A stretch of 64,000 nucleotides of DNA from Bacteroidota bacterium (GTDB lineage Bacteria > Bacteroidota > Bacteroidia > UKL13-3): assembly GCA_040388375.1 (NCBI GenBank), contig JAZKBU010000004.1, positions 124,001 to 188,000 on the forward strand. The letters run 5' to 3'. Positions within the stretch are counted from its first letter, which is position 1. The number at the start of each line of letters is the position of its first letter. This document shows positions 43,861 to 51,163 of the stretch, in pieces. Position numbers and translations under genes: made by a program. The notes beneath the pieces are model-generated. The model was given only the letters and a program-made list of their open reading frames with translations, ran no database searches and was not told the DNA's origin.

Positions 43861-43874
43861 CATAAGTAGTTATT

Positions 43875-44348
43875 ATGATAAAATCAGGTGGAAAACAACT
43901 TATACTAACAATATGCATTATTGGTTTTATTGGTTGCCGTAACACCGAACAAAAAACGGAAACGGCTCAGGAGGCCAAGGAACGGGTAATTCAAGCTATG
44001 CGTAATTCGCAAGAACCGCATTCAGACTCGCTTGACGAGTACATATTATACACTACTGAAATGGGCGTGCAATTACATGAAAATGAGCTTAAGATTGCTT
44101 CATTCAAAACTATAATTAAACTGGAAACGCAAGCAACACAAGACAAGTTTGAAAAGCAAATTGAGCAAATAGAAACTCAAAATACTCAACTCAAAACCAT
44201 ACTTAATCAGCGCAAAGTTGAAGAAAGAGATACTTGGATTGCTTTCAAAACTAATTTTAACAAACAGATTGCCAGCATAAACCTGCTGATTGCCAAGATG
44301 AATGAGGATTTTATATTTAATACTTCTCCTTATGGTAAAAAACAATAA
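43875..44348 (+). CDS. Coiled-coil lipoprotein, function unknown
   Basis: 157 residues. The lipobox 'FIGC' gives a lipidated Cys at residue 20. The rest is helical and rich in Glu/Gln/Lys with a heptad-like pattern (residues ~75-115: 'QDKFEKQIEQIETQNTQLKT'). It resembles the lipoprotein at 46330-46767 in plan: lipid anchor, coiled coil, and a near-C-terminal 'W-A/E-F-K-T-x-F-N' segment ('WIAFKTNFNKQI' versus 'WEAFKTEFNHDM'), so the two are probably paralogues. Ends at a strong terminator. Confidence 0.75.
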   Translation: MIKSGGKQLILTICIIGFIGCRNTEQKTETAQEAKERVIQAMRNSQEPHSDSLDEYILYTTEMGVQLHENELKIASFKTIIKLETQATQDKFEKQIEQIETQNTQLKTILNQRKVEERDTWIAFKTNFNKQIASINLLIAKMNEDFIFNTSPYGKKQ

Positions 44349-44386
44349 CCAGTACGGATTTTAAGGGTTTTCTAATTCATACACAG

Positions 44387-44428
44387 ATTAAACAAAAAAG
44401 CAGCTATAAAGCTGCTTTTTTGTTTAAT
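44387..44428 (+). terminator. Rho-independent terminator after the coiled-coil lipoprotein
   Basis: Perfect 18-bp stem (arms 44387-44404 and 44411-44428) with loop TATAAA. The right arm contains GCTGC followed by six T. Sits 39 bases after the stop. Confidence 0.92.
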
Positions 44429-44671
44429 CCCTATGTGCTTTTGGATACAAAAATTGGGAAATATATAAAGCTGTCTGAGCATTATTTCACCGGCTATTCA
44501 AAAAACAACAATGTCTTTTCGTATAATATTATAAAATTCACTGTGGCATTAATTCCCCAGTATGGGGAAAATTCCCCAATCAAAGCCATCATTGGCTTTT
44601 ATACTCCAAACAAATAAGTCTATTAAAAAAACCATGTATTTAAAGGCATTCAACCTTAATAAGGCCTTAAT

Positions 44672-44699
44672 CATGTGCCCTTAAAATCTAGGGCACATG
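44672..44699. promoter_or_regulatory. 10-bp inverted repeat just upstream of the AraC-type gene
   Basis: CATGTGCCCT and AGGGCACATG around an 8-nt spacer, 45 bases before the AraC start, followed by TTTTATATATA. Either a terminator/attenuator in the leader or a dimeric operator for autoregulation; the sequence does not decide. Confidence 0.5.
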
Positions 44700-44743
44700 T
44701 TTTATATATAGTATAGTATCAAAACCTAAAAACTAATTATTTT

Positions 44744-45304
44744 ATGAAACTGTATATTAAACACATGGTGAGTCTTCGTTGCAAGATGATGGTAAAAGAA
44801 GCGTTAAACAATTTAGGTCTACATTGTAATGTTGTTGAATTAGGCCAGATTGATATTATGGAGAATATAGACTTCATGCAGCGCCAAGCCTTAAAGCAAA
44901 ATTTGCTTAAATCAGGTCTTGAGCTAATGGAGGATAAAAAAGCGATGCTTATTGAAAAAATTAAAAACGTAATTATTGAAATGGTTCACTACGCTGACGA
45001 ACCACCAAAAACTAATTACTCTGATTATATAAGTGAAAAGCTAAACCATGATTATACTTATTTGTCAAATATATTTTCGGAGGTAAAAGGTATAACCATT
45101 CAGCAGTTTATTATTATTAATAAAATAGAAAGAGCCAAAGAATTATTGCTGTATGATGAATTAAATTTAACTGAGATTTCGTACAAACTTAATTACAGCA
45201 GCGTAGCCCATTTATCAAACCAGTTTAAAAAAATTACCGGATTAACACCTTCAGAATTTAAACACCATACTGATCAAAAAAGAATGGCCCTTGAAGAAAT
45301 TTAG
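44744..45304 (+). CDS. AraC-family transcription regulator (short form)
   Basis: 186 residues. The C-terminal ~100 residues are an AraC/XylS double HTH ('TIQQFIIINKIERAKELLLYDELNLTEISYKLNYSSVAHLSNQFKKITGLTPSEFKHH' region, about 120-178). The N-terminal ~80 residues are a small alpha/beta piece ('MVSLRCKMMVKEALNNLGLHCNVVELG') rather than a cupin; the same N-terminus is frequent in Bacteroidota proteins that lack a known ligand. As the only DNA-binding protein in the stress island, it is a candidate regulator of the shared promoter box, which is inference. Confidence 0.88.
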   Translation: MKLYIKHMVSLRCKMMVKEALNNLGLHCNVVELGQIDIMENIDFMQRQALKQNLLKSGLELMEDKKAMLIEKIKNVIIEMVHYADEPPKTNYSDYISEKLNHDYTYLSNIFSEVKGITIQQFIIINKIERAKELLLYDELNLTEISYKLNYSSVAHLSNQFKKITGLTPSEFKHHTDQKRMALEEI

Positions 45305-45345
45305 TCTGATACTTTTAAACTAAAAATGCCTAACAAAATAAATAA

Positions 45346-45783
45346 ATGGAAAGCAAAAATAGTAAGCAAAAGCAGAAAATATGGGCTAAAGCAACGCACT
45401 TTGGAGGCAGCTGGAAATTCATTATTCTATATGCCATTATTTTCACCTTTTGGGTTGTTTTCAATATGATAAGTTTAACCTATTTACAGATTAATCCTTA
45501 TCTGTTTATTTTAATAAATTTAGGTTTATCAGGAATAGCAACACTGCAAGCTCCCTTTATACTAATGAACCAAAACAGGATAGAGGAAATTGACAGATTA
45601 AGAAAAGAGAACGATAACCTGATTAACCGGAAACCGGAAATACAAATAAAAAGTCTTGAACAAAAAATGGACTTACTATTAGAGGCTCAGAACAAAACAC
45701 TATTTGAAGCACAAGAAAAACAAGTTACACTGCTCAAAGAAATAAACCTGAAGCTTGATACACTAAAACATAAAGGTTTTTAA
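45346..45783 (+). CDS. DUF1003 membrane protein
   Basis: 145 residues. Diagnostic DUF1003 words: 'GSWKFIILYAIIFTFWVVFNM', 'NPYLFILINLGLSGIATLQAPFILMNQNR', then a cytoplasmic helical tail with coiled-coil heptads. Two membrane helices. The function is unknown; family members often lie with stress genes. 41 bases after the AraC gene. Confidence 0.87.
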   Translation: MESKNSKQKQKIWAKATHFGGSWKFIILYAIIFTFWVVFNMISLTYLQINPYLFILINLGLSGIATLQAPFILMNQNRIEEIDRLRKENDNLINRKPEIQIKSLEQKMDLLLEAQNKTLFEAQEKQVTLLKEINLKLDTLKHKGF

Positions 45784-45796
45784 TAATACAATAAAC

Positions 45797-46006
45797 ATGA
45801 AAACGGAACACGAGTTGAATGACGATATATTAAATCTGACCATGAAAATACGGTCAGAATATCCCGAGTTAGTAAAGTATCTGGATGAAATGCCTGTTAC
45901 TATTCCGGATGAAAAAAACCCGGAAATTACACTCAAGAATTTAAAGGCTTACCATCATTCATTGCTTGCCTTATTAGAAGGCTATAAAAGCGAAAAGCCT
46001 GATTAA
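45797..46006 (+). CDS. Small soluble protein, function unknown
   Basis: 69 residues, acidic and helical ('MKTEHELNDDILNLTMKIR' at the start, 'LKNLKAYHHSLLALLEGY' near the end). No signal peptide or motif that I can name. It follows the DUF1003 gene by 13 bases and shares its codon style, so it is likely real and in the same transcript. Confidence 0.65.
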   Translation: MKTEHELNDDILNLTMKIRSEYPELVKYLDEMPVTIPDEKNPEITLKNLKAYHHSLLALLEGYKSEKPD

Positions 46007-46010
46007 ACAG

Positions 46011-46073
46011 TGAATGATGTAATTAAATAATAGCGTTTTATAACGCTTGCATTTTTAAAACAATCATTCTTTG
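46011..46073 (+). promoter_or_regulatory. Stress-island promoter box (copy 2, csbD)
   Basis: TGAATGATGTAATT (ATGTAA core at 46017-46022), then exactly 47 nt, then ATTCTTTG (46066-46073), 40 bases before the csbD ATG. An AGCGTT-TTAT-AACGCT hairpin (46032-46047) lies between them and may end the preceding transcript. Confidence 0.6.
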
Positions 46074-46113
46074 AAGAGTAAAATAAATTTTCACAATTTA
46101 AATAAAAACGACC

Positions 46114-46302
46114 ATGACTAACTTAACAAAACTCCAAGGCAGCTGGAATGAAACCAAAGGAAAATTAAAACAAAAGTTTGCTGAACTAACTGATGATGAT
46201 TTGCTGTTGATAGAAGGCAAAGAAGATGAACTGCTTGGAAGACTTCAGAAACGTTTAGGAAAAACCAAAGACGACATTCATAAAATTATAACTGAATTAT
46301 AA
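46114..46302 (+). CDS. CsbD-family stress protein
   Basis: 62 residues: '[43 protein letters not shown]' region is the CsbD domain almost end to end. CsbD-like proteins are small hydrophilic general-stress proteins; their molecular role is not known. Upstream is the shared promoter box with a CTTTG -7. Downstream at 27 bases is the second coiled-coil lipoprotein. Confidence 0.93.
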   Translation: MTNLTKLQGSWNETKGKLKQKFAELTDDDLLLIEGKEDELLGRLQKRLGKTKDDIHKIITEL

Positions 46303-46329
46303 TTCACACCAAACTTAAAAGCTAAAACC

Positions 46330-46767
46330 ATGAAAAAATCACTCATCGCAATACTTACAATAGGATACGTAGCCGGCAGTATCATGTTTGGTTGCAACTC
46401 GCCTGCTAAAAAGGTAGAAAATGCAAAAGAAGAATTAAAAGATGCTAAGCAGGAATTAAACCAAGCACGTGAAGACTCTATAACTGATTATGAAAACTTC
46501 AAAAGAGAATCAGAACAAAAAATCAATAACAACAAAGTATTGATTGAAGAATACAAAACCAGAATGATTACCGATAAAAAGTCAATAAAAGCTAAAGACC
46601 AAAAAATAATTGACGACTTGGAACAAAAAAACCTGGAAATGCGTAAAAAGATATGGGAATACAAAGGCGATAAAGATAACTGGGAAGCTTTTAAAACAGA
46701 GTTTAACCATGACATGGACCAATTAGGAAATGCTATTAAAAGCTTTACTGTAAAAAATACTAAATAG
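46330..46767 (+). CDS. Coiled-coil lipoprotein, function unknown
   Basis: 145 residues. Signal sequence with lipobox 'MFGC' (Cys22), then a long charged coiled coil (residues ~28-105, 'KVENAKEELKDAKQELNQAR'). Ends with 'WEAFKTEFNHDMDQLGNAIKSF', similar to the lipoprotein at 43875. Probably a periplasm-facing, envelope-associated protein co-expressed with CsbD. Confidence 0.78.
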   Translation: MKKSLIAILTIGYVAGSIMFGCNSPAKKVENAKEELKDAKQELNQAREDSITDYENFKRESEQKINNNKVLIEEYKTRMITDKKSIKAKDQKIIDDLEQKNLEMRKKIWEYKGDKDNWEAFKTEFNHDMDQLGNAIKSFTVKNTK

Positions 46768-46816
46768 TTTTTAAACATAAAGCACTTTTAAACTAACAAT
46801 TAATTAAAAAAACACC

Positions 46817-46969
46817 ATGGGAAACTTATTATATATTATAGCCGTCATCCTTGTTATTATATGGATAATAGGCTTTGTAGGGTACAGTGCAGGCGGAATT
46901 ATTCATATACTTTTAGTCATAGCACTTATCTCTATTATACTTAGAATTATTCAAGGTAGAAAAATATAA
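46817..46969 (+). CDS. lmo0937-family small membrane protein
   Basis: 50 residues: 'MGNLLYIIAVILVIIWIIGF', then 'GYSAGGIIHILLVIALISII' and a basic tail 'RIIQGRKI'. Two membrane helices joined by a GYSAGG turn: a near-textbook member of the lmo0937-type family found beside CsbD and YtxH genes in many bacteria. Function unknown. The ATG at 46817 is preceded by an A-rich spacer as in its neighbours. Confidence 0.9.
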   Translation: MGNLLYIIAVILVIIWIIGFVGYSAGGIIHILLVIALISIILRIIQGRKI

Positions 46970-46979
46970 ATCAATTAAT

Positions 46980-47000
46980 GCATTAGTAGTTTGCTAATGC
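46980..47000. repeat. Inverted repeat GCATTAG-CTAATGC before the first YtxH gene
   Basis: Seven-base arms with a 7-nt loop, 11 bases after the stop of the small membrane protein and 29 before the YtxH ATG. No T tract, so a weak terminator or an operator. Confidence 0.4.
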
Positions 47001-47029
47001 CAGTCATAAACATTTAAACAAACAAAAAC

Positions 47030-47302
47030 ATGAACTCAGGAAAAGTAGTTTTAGGCGTATTGGCAGGACTTGCCTCAGGCGCTATTTTAGGCATATTATT
47101 CGCACCAGATAAAGGGTCAGAAACCAGAAAAAAAATTGCCAAAAAAGGATCAGATTCAATTGATGAACTGAAAGAAAAATTAAGCGATTTAATGTCCGCT
47201 TTAAACGAAAATTATGAAGACATAAAAGACGATGCTACAAAACTTTTCGAAAAAGGAAAAAGCAGAGTGGATGAAGTCAAAAAAGAGGTTAAATCTTATT
47301 AA
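47030..47302 (+). CDS. YtxH-domain protein (module copy 1)
   Basis: 90 residues. N-terminal hydrophobic Gly/Ala-rich helix 'LGVLAGLASGAILGILFAPDKGSETRKKI' (the YtxH signature, with APDKGSETR) and a charged amphipathic tail. It is probably inner-membrane anchored with the tail in the cytoplasm. A paralogue at 55063-55290 has an almost identical first 35 residues; here the tail is longer ('DDATKLFEKGKSRVDEVKKEV'). First gene of a three-gene module that occurs twice in this island. Confidence 0.9.
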   Translation: MNSGKVVLGVLAGLASGAILGILFAPDKGSETRKKIAKKGSDSIDELKEKLSDLMSALNENYEDIKDDATKLFEKGKSRVDEVKKEVKSY

Positions 47303-47345
47303 TACATACCATAAACCACCAACCATTTAAAGGTAAAATAATATA

Positions 47346-47702
47346 ATGGAACACAAAACAGCTTATATGGAAACGCTACTTGAAAAAGTAGAAGCATATG
47401 GAAAAACCAGCTTTGAGTTATTTAAACTCAAAACCTTAGATAAATTTTCCTATTCAATAGCAAAACTTGCTTCTAACGGCATTATATTACTTTTTCTGGT
47501 GCTTTTTATAGTTACACTAAATGTAGGCGTAGCACTTTGGCTAGGCGATATATTAGGCAAATCATACTATGGTTTCTTTTGTGTAGCCGGATTTTATGCA
47601 CTTATTGGTGGTGGTTTATGGTTATTTTTAAACAAAGCCCTCCACACAAAAATCAATCAAATTATTATTTCTCACATGCTTCAATTAGGTTCCGATGAGT
47701 AA
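47346..47702 (+). CDS. Phage-holin-superfamily-like membrane protein (module copy 1)
   Basis: 118 residues with two central membrane helices and a conserved 'VALWLGDILGKSYYGFFCVAGFYAL' core. Assigned to the holin superfamily III/DUF1469-like group by pattern; despite the name it is a chromosomal stress-island gene, not a phage lysis gene. Paralogue at 55360-55704. Overlaps the next gene by 8 bases. Confidence 0.82.
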   Translation: MEHKTAYMETLLEKVEAYGKTSFELFKLKTLDKFSYSIAKLASNGIILLFLVLFIVTLNVGVALWLGDILGKSYYGFFCVAGFYALIGGGLWLFLNKALHTKINQIIISHMLQLGSDE

Positions 47703-48090
47703 ACTAGATTCAATTATACAGTTAAAAGAAAATATTGCTTTACTGGAAAGACAAAAAGCGAATGATGAGCGAATGCTTAAAGAACACTTTAAAGAAACCA
47801 TTGCTGCATTTAGCCCTGCTAACTTAGTTAAAAGTACTTTTCACGATCTGGTTCAGGCACCTGATTTTAAGCACGATTTAAAAGATGCAGCAATGGGTTT
47901 AGCCTCCGGCTATTTAACAAAAAAAATATTAGTAGGTGGCTCCCTTAATCCTGTTAAACAGGTTGCGGGCACACTTTTACAAATGGCTATAACAAGTTTA
48001 GTTTCAAAAAATGCTGACGGTATTAAAGCTACTGCTATGGCCTTAGTAAATAAATTTATCAGAGGTAAAAAACCGGCAGACCAAGCGTAA
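47695..48090 (+). CDS. Hypothetical protein, third member of the YtxH module (copy 1)
   Basis: 131 residues: N-terminal helix 'LDSIIQLKENIALLERQKANDERMLKEHF', then a hydrophobic Gly/Ala-rich part ('AAMGLASGYLTKKILVGG', 'LLQMAITSLVSKNADGIKA'). No named family. Paralogue at 55697-56098. The start lies 8 bases inside the preceding gene, and the same 8-base overlap recurs in copy 2, which supports both starts. Confidence 0.78.
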   Translation: MSKLDSIIQLKENIALLERQKANDERMLKEHFKETIAAFSPANLVKSTFHDLVQAPDFKHDLKDAAMGLASGYLTKKILVGGSLNPVKQVAGTLLQMAITSLVSKNADGIKATAMALVNKFIRGKKPADQA

Positions 48091-48183
48091 AACTATGTTC
48101 ATTAATATTTGCAATAAGCTCTTTTTTTACGCTTTCATTTACGCTCCATATTGTAGTAAGTGGTTATCAAACATATGCTATTA

Positions 48184-48205
48184 GTGTATGATGTAAAAAC
48201 ACATG
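48184..48205 (+). promoter_or_regulatory. Possible partial stress-island box upstream of the barrel protein
   Basis: GTGTATGATGTAAAA at 48184-48198 resembles the box found at four other promoters, about 70 bases before the next ATG, but no CTTTG-like -7 lies at the 47-nt position. Listed as a weak copy. Confidence 0.3.
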
Positions 48206-48263
48206 ATTTCTCTATAGCTAAACACTATTTAGTTTTTATAGCAAGTTCAAAAACCTCCTAGCC

Positions 48264-48800
48264 ATGAAAAATAATTTATTCAAATACAGCATTCTCTTTT
48301 TAATTATTTCCCTGTTTATACAAACCGCAAAGACACAGGAAGTCGTTAAAGAAAAGGCCTTTAAACATGGTATTGGTGCCGGAATAGGCTATACAACCGG
48401 TTACGGACTATCCTATAAATACAGTCCAAATTTATTGGCTGTTCAGGTTAATTTTGCACCCTACCATAACAATGAATTAGACCGGTATAGCGTAGGTGTT
48501 ACCCTTATGTATACCCTTGTTAAAAACAATCTTTCCAGTTTATTCATATACCAAGGCAATCATTTTTATTATAATTCTGAAATGGTTACTATATATGAAA
48601 CGGACCCAAACAAACCTTATAACCCTAACCCTCCCAAACAAAGAGTAACCGACCAATATTTTAACAACGGAGTTGGTTTTGGAGTTGATGTAACTATAGC
48701 TAAAAGAATAAGCTTTAACTTAATGGCGGGGTATGCCTTTTACAATAATTTCAAACAAATAAATTTAACGGGGGAAACCGCGTTACATTACAAATTTTAA
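48264..48800 (+). CDS. Predicted outer-membrane beta-barrel protein
   Basis: 178 residues. Signal peptide 'MKNNLFKYSILFLIISLFIQTAKTQ', then Gly/aromatic alternating strands ('HGIGAGIGYTTGYGLSYKYSP', 'VGFGVDVTIAKRISFNLMAGYAFYNNF') and a final 'ALHYKF' with C-terminal Phe, the BAM recognition feature. Small barrel of about eight strands; function unknown. Confidence 0.75.
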   Translation: MKNNLFKYSILFLIISLFIQTAKTQEVVKEKAFKHGIGAGIGYTTGYGLSYKYSPNLLAVQVNFAPYHNNELDRYSVGVTLMYTLVKNNLSSLFIYQGNHFYYNSEMVTIYETDPNKPYNPNPPKQRVTDQYFNNGVGFGVDVTIAKRISFNLMAGYAFYNNFKQINLTGETALHYKF

Positions 48801-48841
48801 GCTTTACAGCTTAATAAAAAACAAAATCAATAACCCGGTAA

Positions 48842-48907
48842 GTGTGAATAATGTAAAACATAATACTATTTATACAATGCTTGTTTAGCTAGATACTTTG
48901 AACTTTG
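48842..48907 (+). promoter_or_regulatory. Stress-island promoter box (copy 3, nitroreductase)
   Basis: GTGTGAATAATGTAAAA (ATGTAA core at 48851-48856), then exactly 47 nt, then GAACTTTG (48900-48907), 40 bases before the nitroreductase ATG. Confidence 0.6.
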
Positions 48908-48947
48908 TTATCAGGTTATTTATACTTCCTATTTAAAACAAAAAACC

Positions 48948-49628
48948 ATGACTATAATTGAGGCTCTTAATTGGCGATACGCTACTAAACGCATGAATGG
49001 CGAAACCGTTCCAAAAGAGGATTTAGCCTGTATTTTAGAGGCTATACGGTTAGCTCCTTCCTCATTCGGATTACAGCCTTATTCAATTATTGTTATTGAA
49101 AATATGGAGCTGCTTAAAAAAGTGCAACCCATTGCCAATAGTCAACCACAAATAACCGAAGCTTCAGCTTTACTTGTATTTGCTGCCTGGGACAATGTAA
49201 CCCAGGAAAGAATAAACGATTATATAACATTGGTAGCAACTACCAGAAATGTTACCGAAGATGATTTAAAGCCGGATAAAGAGGAGATGGAAGAGCTGCT
49301 TAAAAACACTGCTGAAGATAATTTTAAGTGGGCATCAAAACAAGCTTATATAGCGCTTGGAATGGGCTTAACTGCAGCAGCTCTAAACAAAATAGATACA
49401 ACACCTATGGAGGGCTTTAAAAACGCAATGCTTGACGAGCTATTGCAACTTAAAGAAAGAGGTTTACGCAGCGCTGCTCTCATGGCCATTGGCTACCGCG
49501 ATGAGGAGCATGACCTGCTTGTAAAATTACCTAAAGTACGTAGAGCTAAAGAAGATATTTTTATAACACTACAGGCCGAAATAGGCTTTACTGCTACCCA
49601 TATCAACAGCATAAATAACAATATTTGA
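48948..49628 (+). CDS. Nitroreductase-family NAD(P)H-dependent oxidoreductase
   Basis: 226 residues. 'EALNWRYATKRMNGETVPKEDLACILEAIRLAPSSFGLQPYSIIVI' is the FMN-binding N-terminal pattern of NfsB-like enzymes; 'ASKQAYIALGMGLTAAA' and 'ALMAIGYRDEEHD' are the later flavin/dimer segments. A cytoplasmic flavoprotein that reduces quinones, nitro compounds or pteridines; the natural substrate is unknown. First gene of a run with the DUF4199-like protein and a 54-residue membrane peptide. It has a clear copy of the island's promoter box. Confidence 0.9.
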   Translation: MTIIEALNWRYATKRMNGETVPKEDLACILEAIRLAPSSFGLQPYSIIVIENMELLKKVQPIANSQPQITEASALLVFAAWDNVTQERINDYITLVATTRNVTEDDLKPDKEEMEELLKNTAEDNFKWASKQAYIALGMGLTAAALNKIDTTPMEGFKNAMLDELLQLKERGLRSAALMAIGYRDEEHDLLVKLPKVRRAKEDIFITLQAEIGFTATHINSINNNI

Positions 49629-49652
49629 AACAACCATTAAAATTTTACGACC

Positions 49653-50195
49653 ATGATAGAAACAGTTAATAACAATGATCCATTGATAAAAAAAACAATA
49701 GAAGAAACAGAAGTATCAATACCAAAAGTTGCTTTAATAGCAGGTTTTATCATATACCTATTGTTAACTTTATCTTTTCTGATAATGAAATACTTTCAGG
49801 TTATTCATTTTCCCGCCCTTCGCTTTGCCAATATTTTTATTTTAGTTATTGGCCTTATTTTCACTTTTATATATTACCGTAGCAAAACAAACATTTTAAA
49901 CATTGCCTATTTAGAAGGCTTATGGCTGGGTATGTTAACTACCTTACTTAGTTGTGCTGCTTTCGGTATTTTTATATTTATCTATTTCCATTTTGTTGAT
50001 AGCCCAGCACTACAAGAACTTGAAGGTAATACTATTATGATGGGTCACTCATTAACTGCTTCTGCAGCAGCATTGAGCAGTATAGTTGAAGGCTTGTGTA
50101 TAGGAGGCATTACTTCCTTTATAATTATGCAGTATTATAAATCAGGATTTTACAAAACACGCCAGGAAAGGAACAACGATATCTCTAAATTTTAA
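49653..50195 (+). CDS. Four-helix membrane protein (DUF4199-like)
   Basis: 180 residues: an N-terminal hydrophilic ~25 residues, then four membrane helices with the 'YYRSKTNILNIAYLEGLWLGMLTTLLSC' stretch typical of DUF4199-like Bacteroidota proteins. No known function. 24 bases after the nitroreductase gene and 6 before the small membrane peptide. Confidence 0.7.
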   Translation: MIETVNNNDPLIKKTIEETEVSIPKVALIAGFIIYLLLTLSFLIMKYFQVIHFPALRFANIFILVIGLIFTFIYYRSKTNILNIAYLEGLWLGMLTTLLSCAAFGIFIFIYFHFVDSPALQELEGNTIMMGHSLTASAAALSSIVEGLCIGGITSFIIMQYYKSGFYKTRQERNNDISKF

Positions 50196-50201
50196 TATAA
50201 A

Positions 50202-50366
50202 ATGAAAGAAACTCTGCCTTATTCACGCTCGCATTTTTTTGAAAAAAAGGTAAGCGGTTCTAATAAAGCTACAAATAACAATGGTACCATTATAATTATG
50301 TTTTGCATTGTTATTGTATGGCTGGTTGCTGTGCCCTTGCTCATTTTTCTGATCGAGGGTAAATAA
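50202..50366 (+). CDS. Small single-pass membrane protein
   Basis: 54 residues: hydrophilic N-terminus ('MKETLPYSRSHFFEKK'), then one helix ('GTIIIMFCIVIVWLVAVPLLIFLI') and a short tail. It starts 6 bases after the DUF4199-like stop and ends 13 bases before a strong terminator, which supports it as the last gene of the transcript. Function unknown. Confidence 0.6.
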   Translation: MKETLPYSRSHFFEKKVSGSNKATNNNGTIIIMFCIVIVWLVAVPLLIFLIEGK

Positions 50367-50379
50367 TTTTTTAACCCAT

Positions 50380-50400
50380 AACCACCATTATTTGGTGGTT
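50380..50400 (+). terminator. Terminator after the nitroreductase operon
   Basis: Stem AACCACCA/TGGTGGTT with loop TTATT, followed by TTTTTTAT. Confidence 0.88.
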
Positions 50401-50418
50401 TTTTTATAAAACAATAAA

Positions 50419-50787
50419 ATGAAACTAAACGATAAAAAAAATCCTTCATCATTACCGTCAAAAAACACCAAAAATTTTGAGCGTACGATAGGAGAAGAAG
50501 AAAAAAATGGAGAAGATCCATTTGTATACGCCCCCAAGGACGACATATATAACCAGTTTAAAAAAGAAAGCAATATTGATCCGGAAGACCCTTCTCATTT
50601 AAAACAAAGAGATGAAAAACCGGGTAAAGGAAATGAAAAAAGCTTTCATGAAGACATGTCGGGCAATGACTTAGATGTACCGGCCAGTGAACTTGATGAC
50701 CAACAGGAAGAAATTGGTAGCGAAGACGAAGAGAATAATTATTATAGCCTTGGTGGTGATAATCACACCGATTTAGATGAGAACTAA
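50419..50787 (+). CDS. Acidic disordered protein, function unknown
   Basis: 122 residues, very hydrophilic, rich in Asp, Glu, Lys and Asn, with no hydrophobic core ('EEEKNGEDPFVYAPKDDIYNQFKKE' style). Likely intrinsically disordered, as with many desiccation- or stress-related proteins, but no family motif is recognised. Sits between two terminators, so it forms its own short transcript. Confidence 0.65.
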   Translation: MKLNDKKNPSSLPSKNTKNFERTIGEEEKNGEDPFVYAPKDDIYNQFKKESNIDPEDPSHLKQRDEKPGKGNEKSFHEDMSGNDLDVPASELDDQQEEIGSEDEENNYYSLGGDNHTDLDEN

Positions 50788-50841
50788 TTAATACCACAAT
50801 CTATTATTCAATTCTTTCAGAGCATAACACTCTATACATAA

Positions 50842-50867
50842 AAACCTTAGCAAATTTGCTAAGGTTT
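50842..50867 (+). terminator. Terminator after the acidic-protein gene
   Basis: Stem AAACCTTAGC/GCTAAGGTTT with loop AAATTT, followed by a long T run; symmetrical enough to work in both directions. Confidence 0.9.
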
Positions 50868-51099
50868 TTTTTATGCTCATTTATGTGTAACTCATTTTAA
50901 GGTAAGCTTACAGCTTTATATTTATTTCAACTACACTTTCCCATTGACAATTATTAAATGAGCTAACACGCCACACCAAAACAGCATTTAAACGCTATGT
51001 ATTACTTTAAAATATTGTTACTTTATAACTTACCTCTTATACAAACTAAAAACAGATGATGAGGTAAATAAAATCATCAGAAAATAATAACAACAAAAA

Positions 51100-51123
51100 G
51101 GCTCGTTCAATGAAGAACGAGCC
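51100..51123 (-). terminator. Terminator of the OmpA-like gene
   Basis: Perfect 9-bp stem GGCTCGTTC/GAACGAGCC with loop AATGAA; on the minus strand followed by TTTTTG. Confidence 0.88.
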
Positions 51124-51163
51124 CTGTTTGCCTAAAACTAATTAACTATAAAATTATATTTAA

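Larger units (their letters stand above)
44349..44743. other. Structured intergenic region upstream of the AraC regulator
   Basis: 395 bases with no convincing gene but four hairpins in a row: a terminator at 44387-44428, TTCCCCA-gta-TGGGGAA at 44553-44569, AAAGCCA-tcat-TGGCTTT at 44582-44599, and CATGTGCCCT/AGGGCACATG at 44672-44699. The last three could lie in the leader RNA of the AraC gene or in a small RNA. Confidence 0.6.
50788..51163. other. Convergent intergenic region with two terminators
   Basis: 376 bases. It holds the plus-strand terminator (50842-50867) near the acidic-protein gene and the minus-strand terminator (51100-51123) of the OmpA-like gene. Between them about 230 bases of AT-rich DNA show no gene or repeat. 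Confidence 0.7.

Noticed and set aside
44420-44617. 65-codon plus-strand frame upstream of the AraC gene
   Set aside because: It begins inside the right arm of a strong terminator, runs across two hairpins, has no ribosome-binding site and no protein-like composition.
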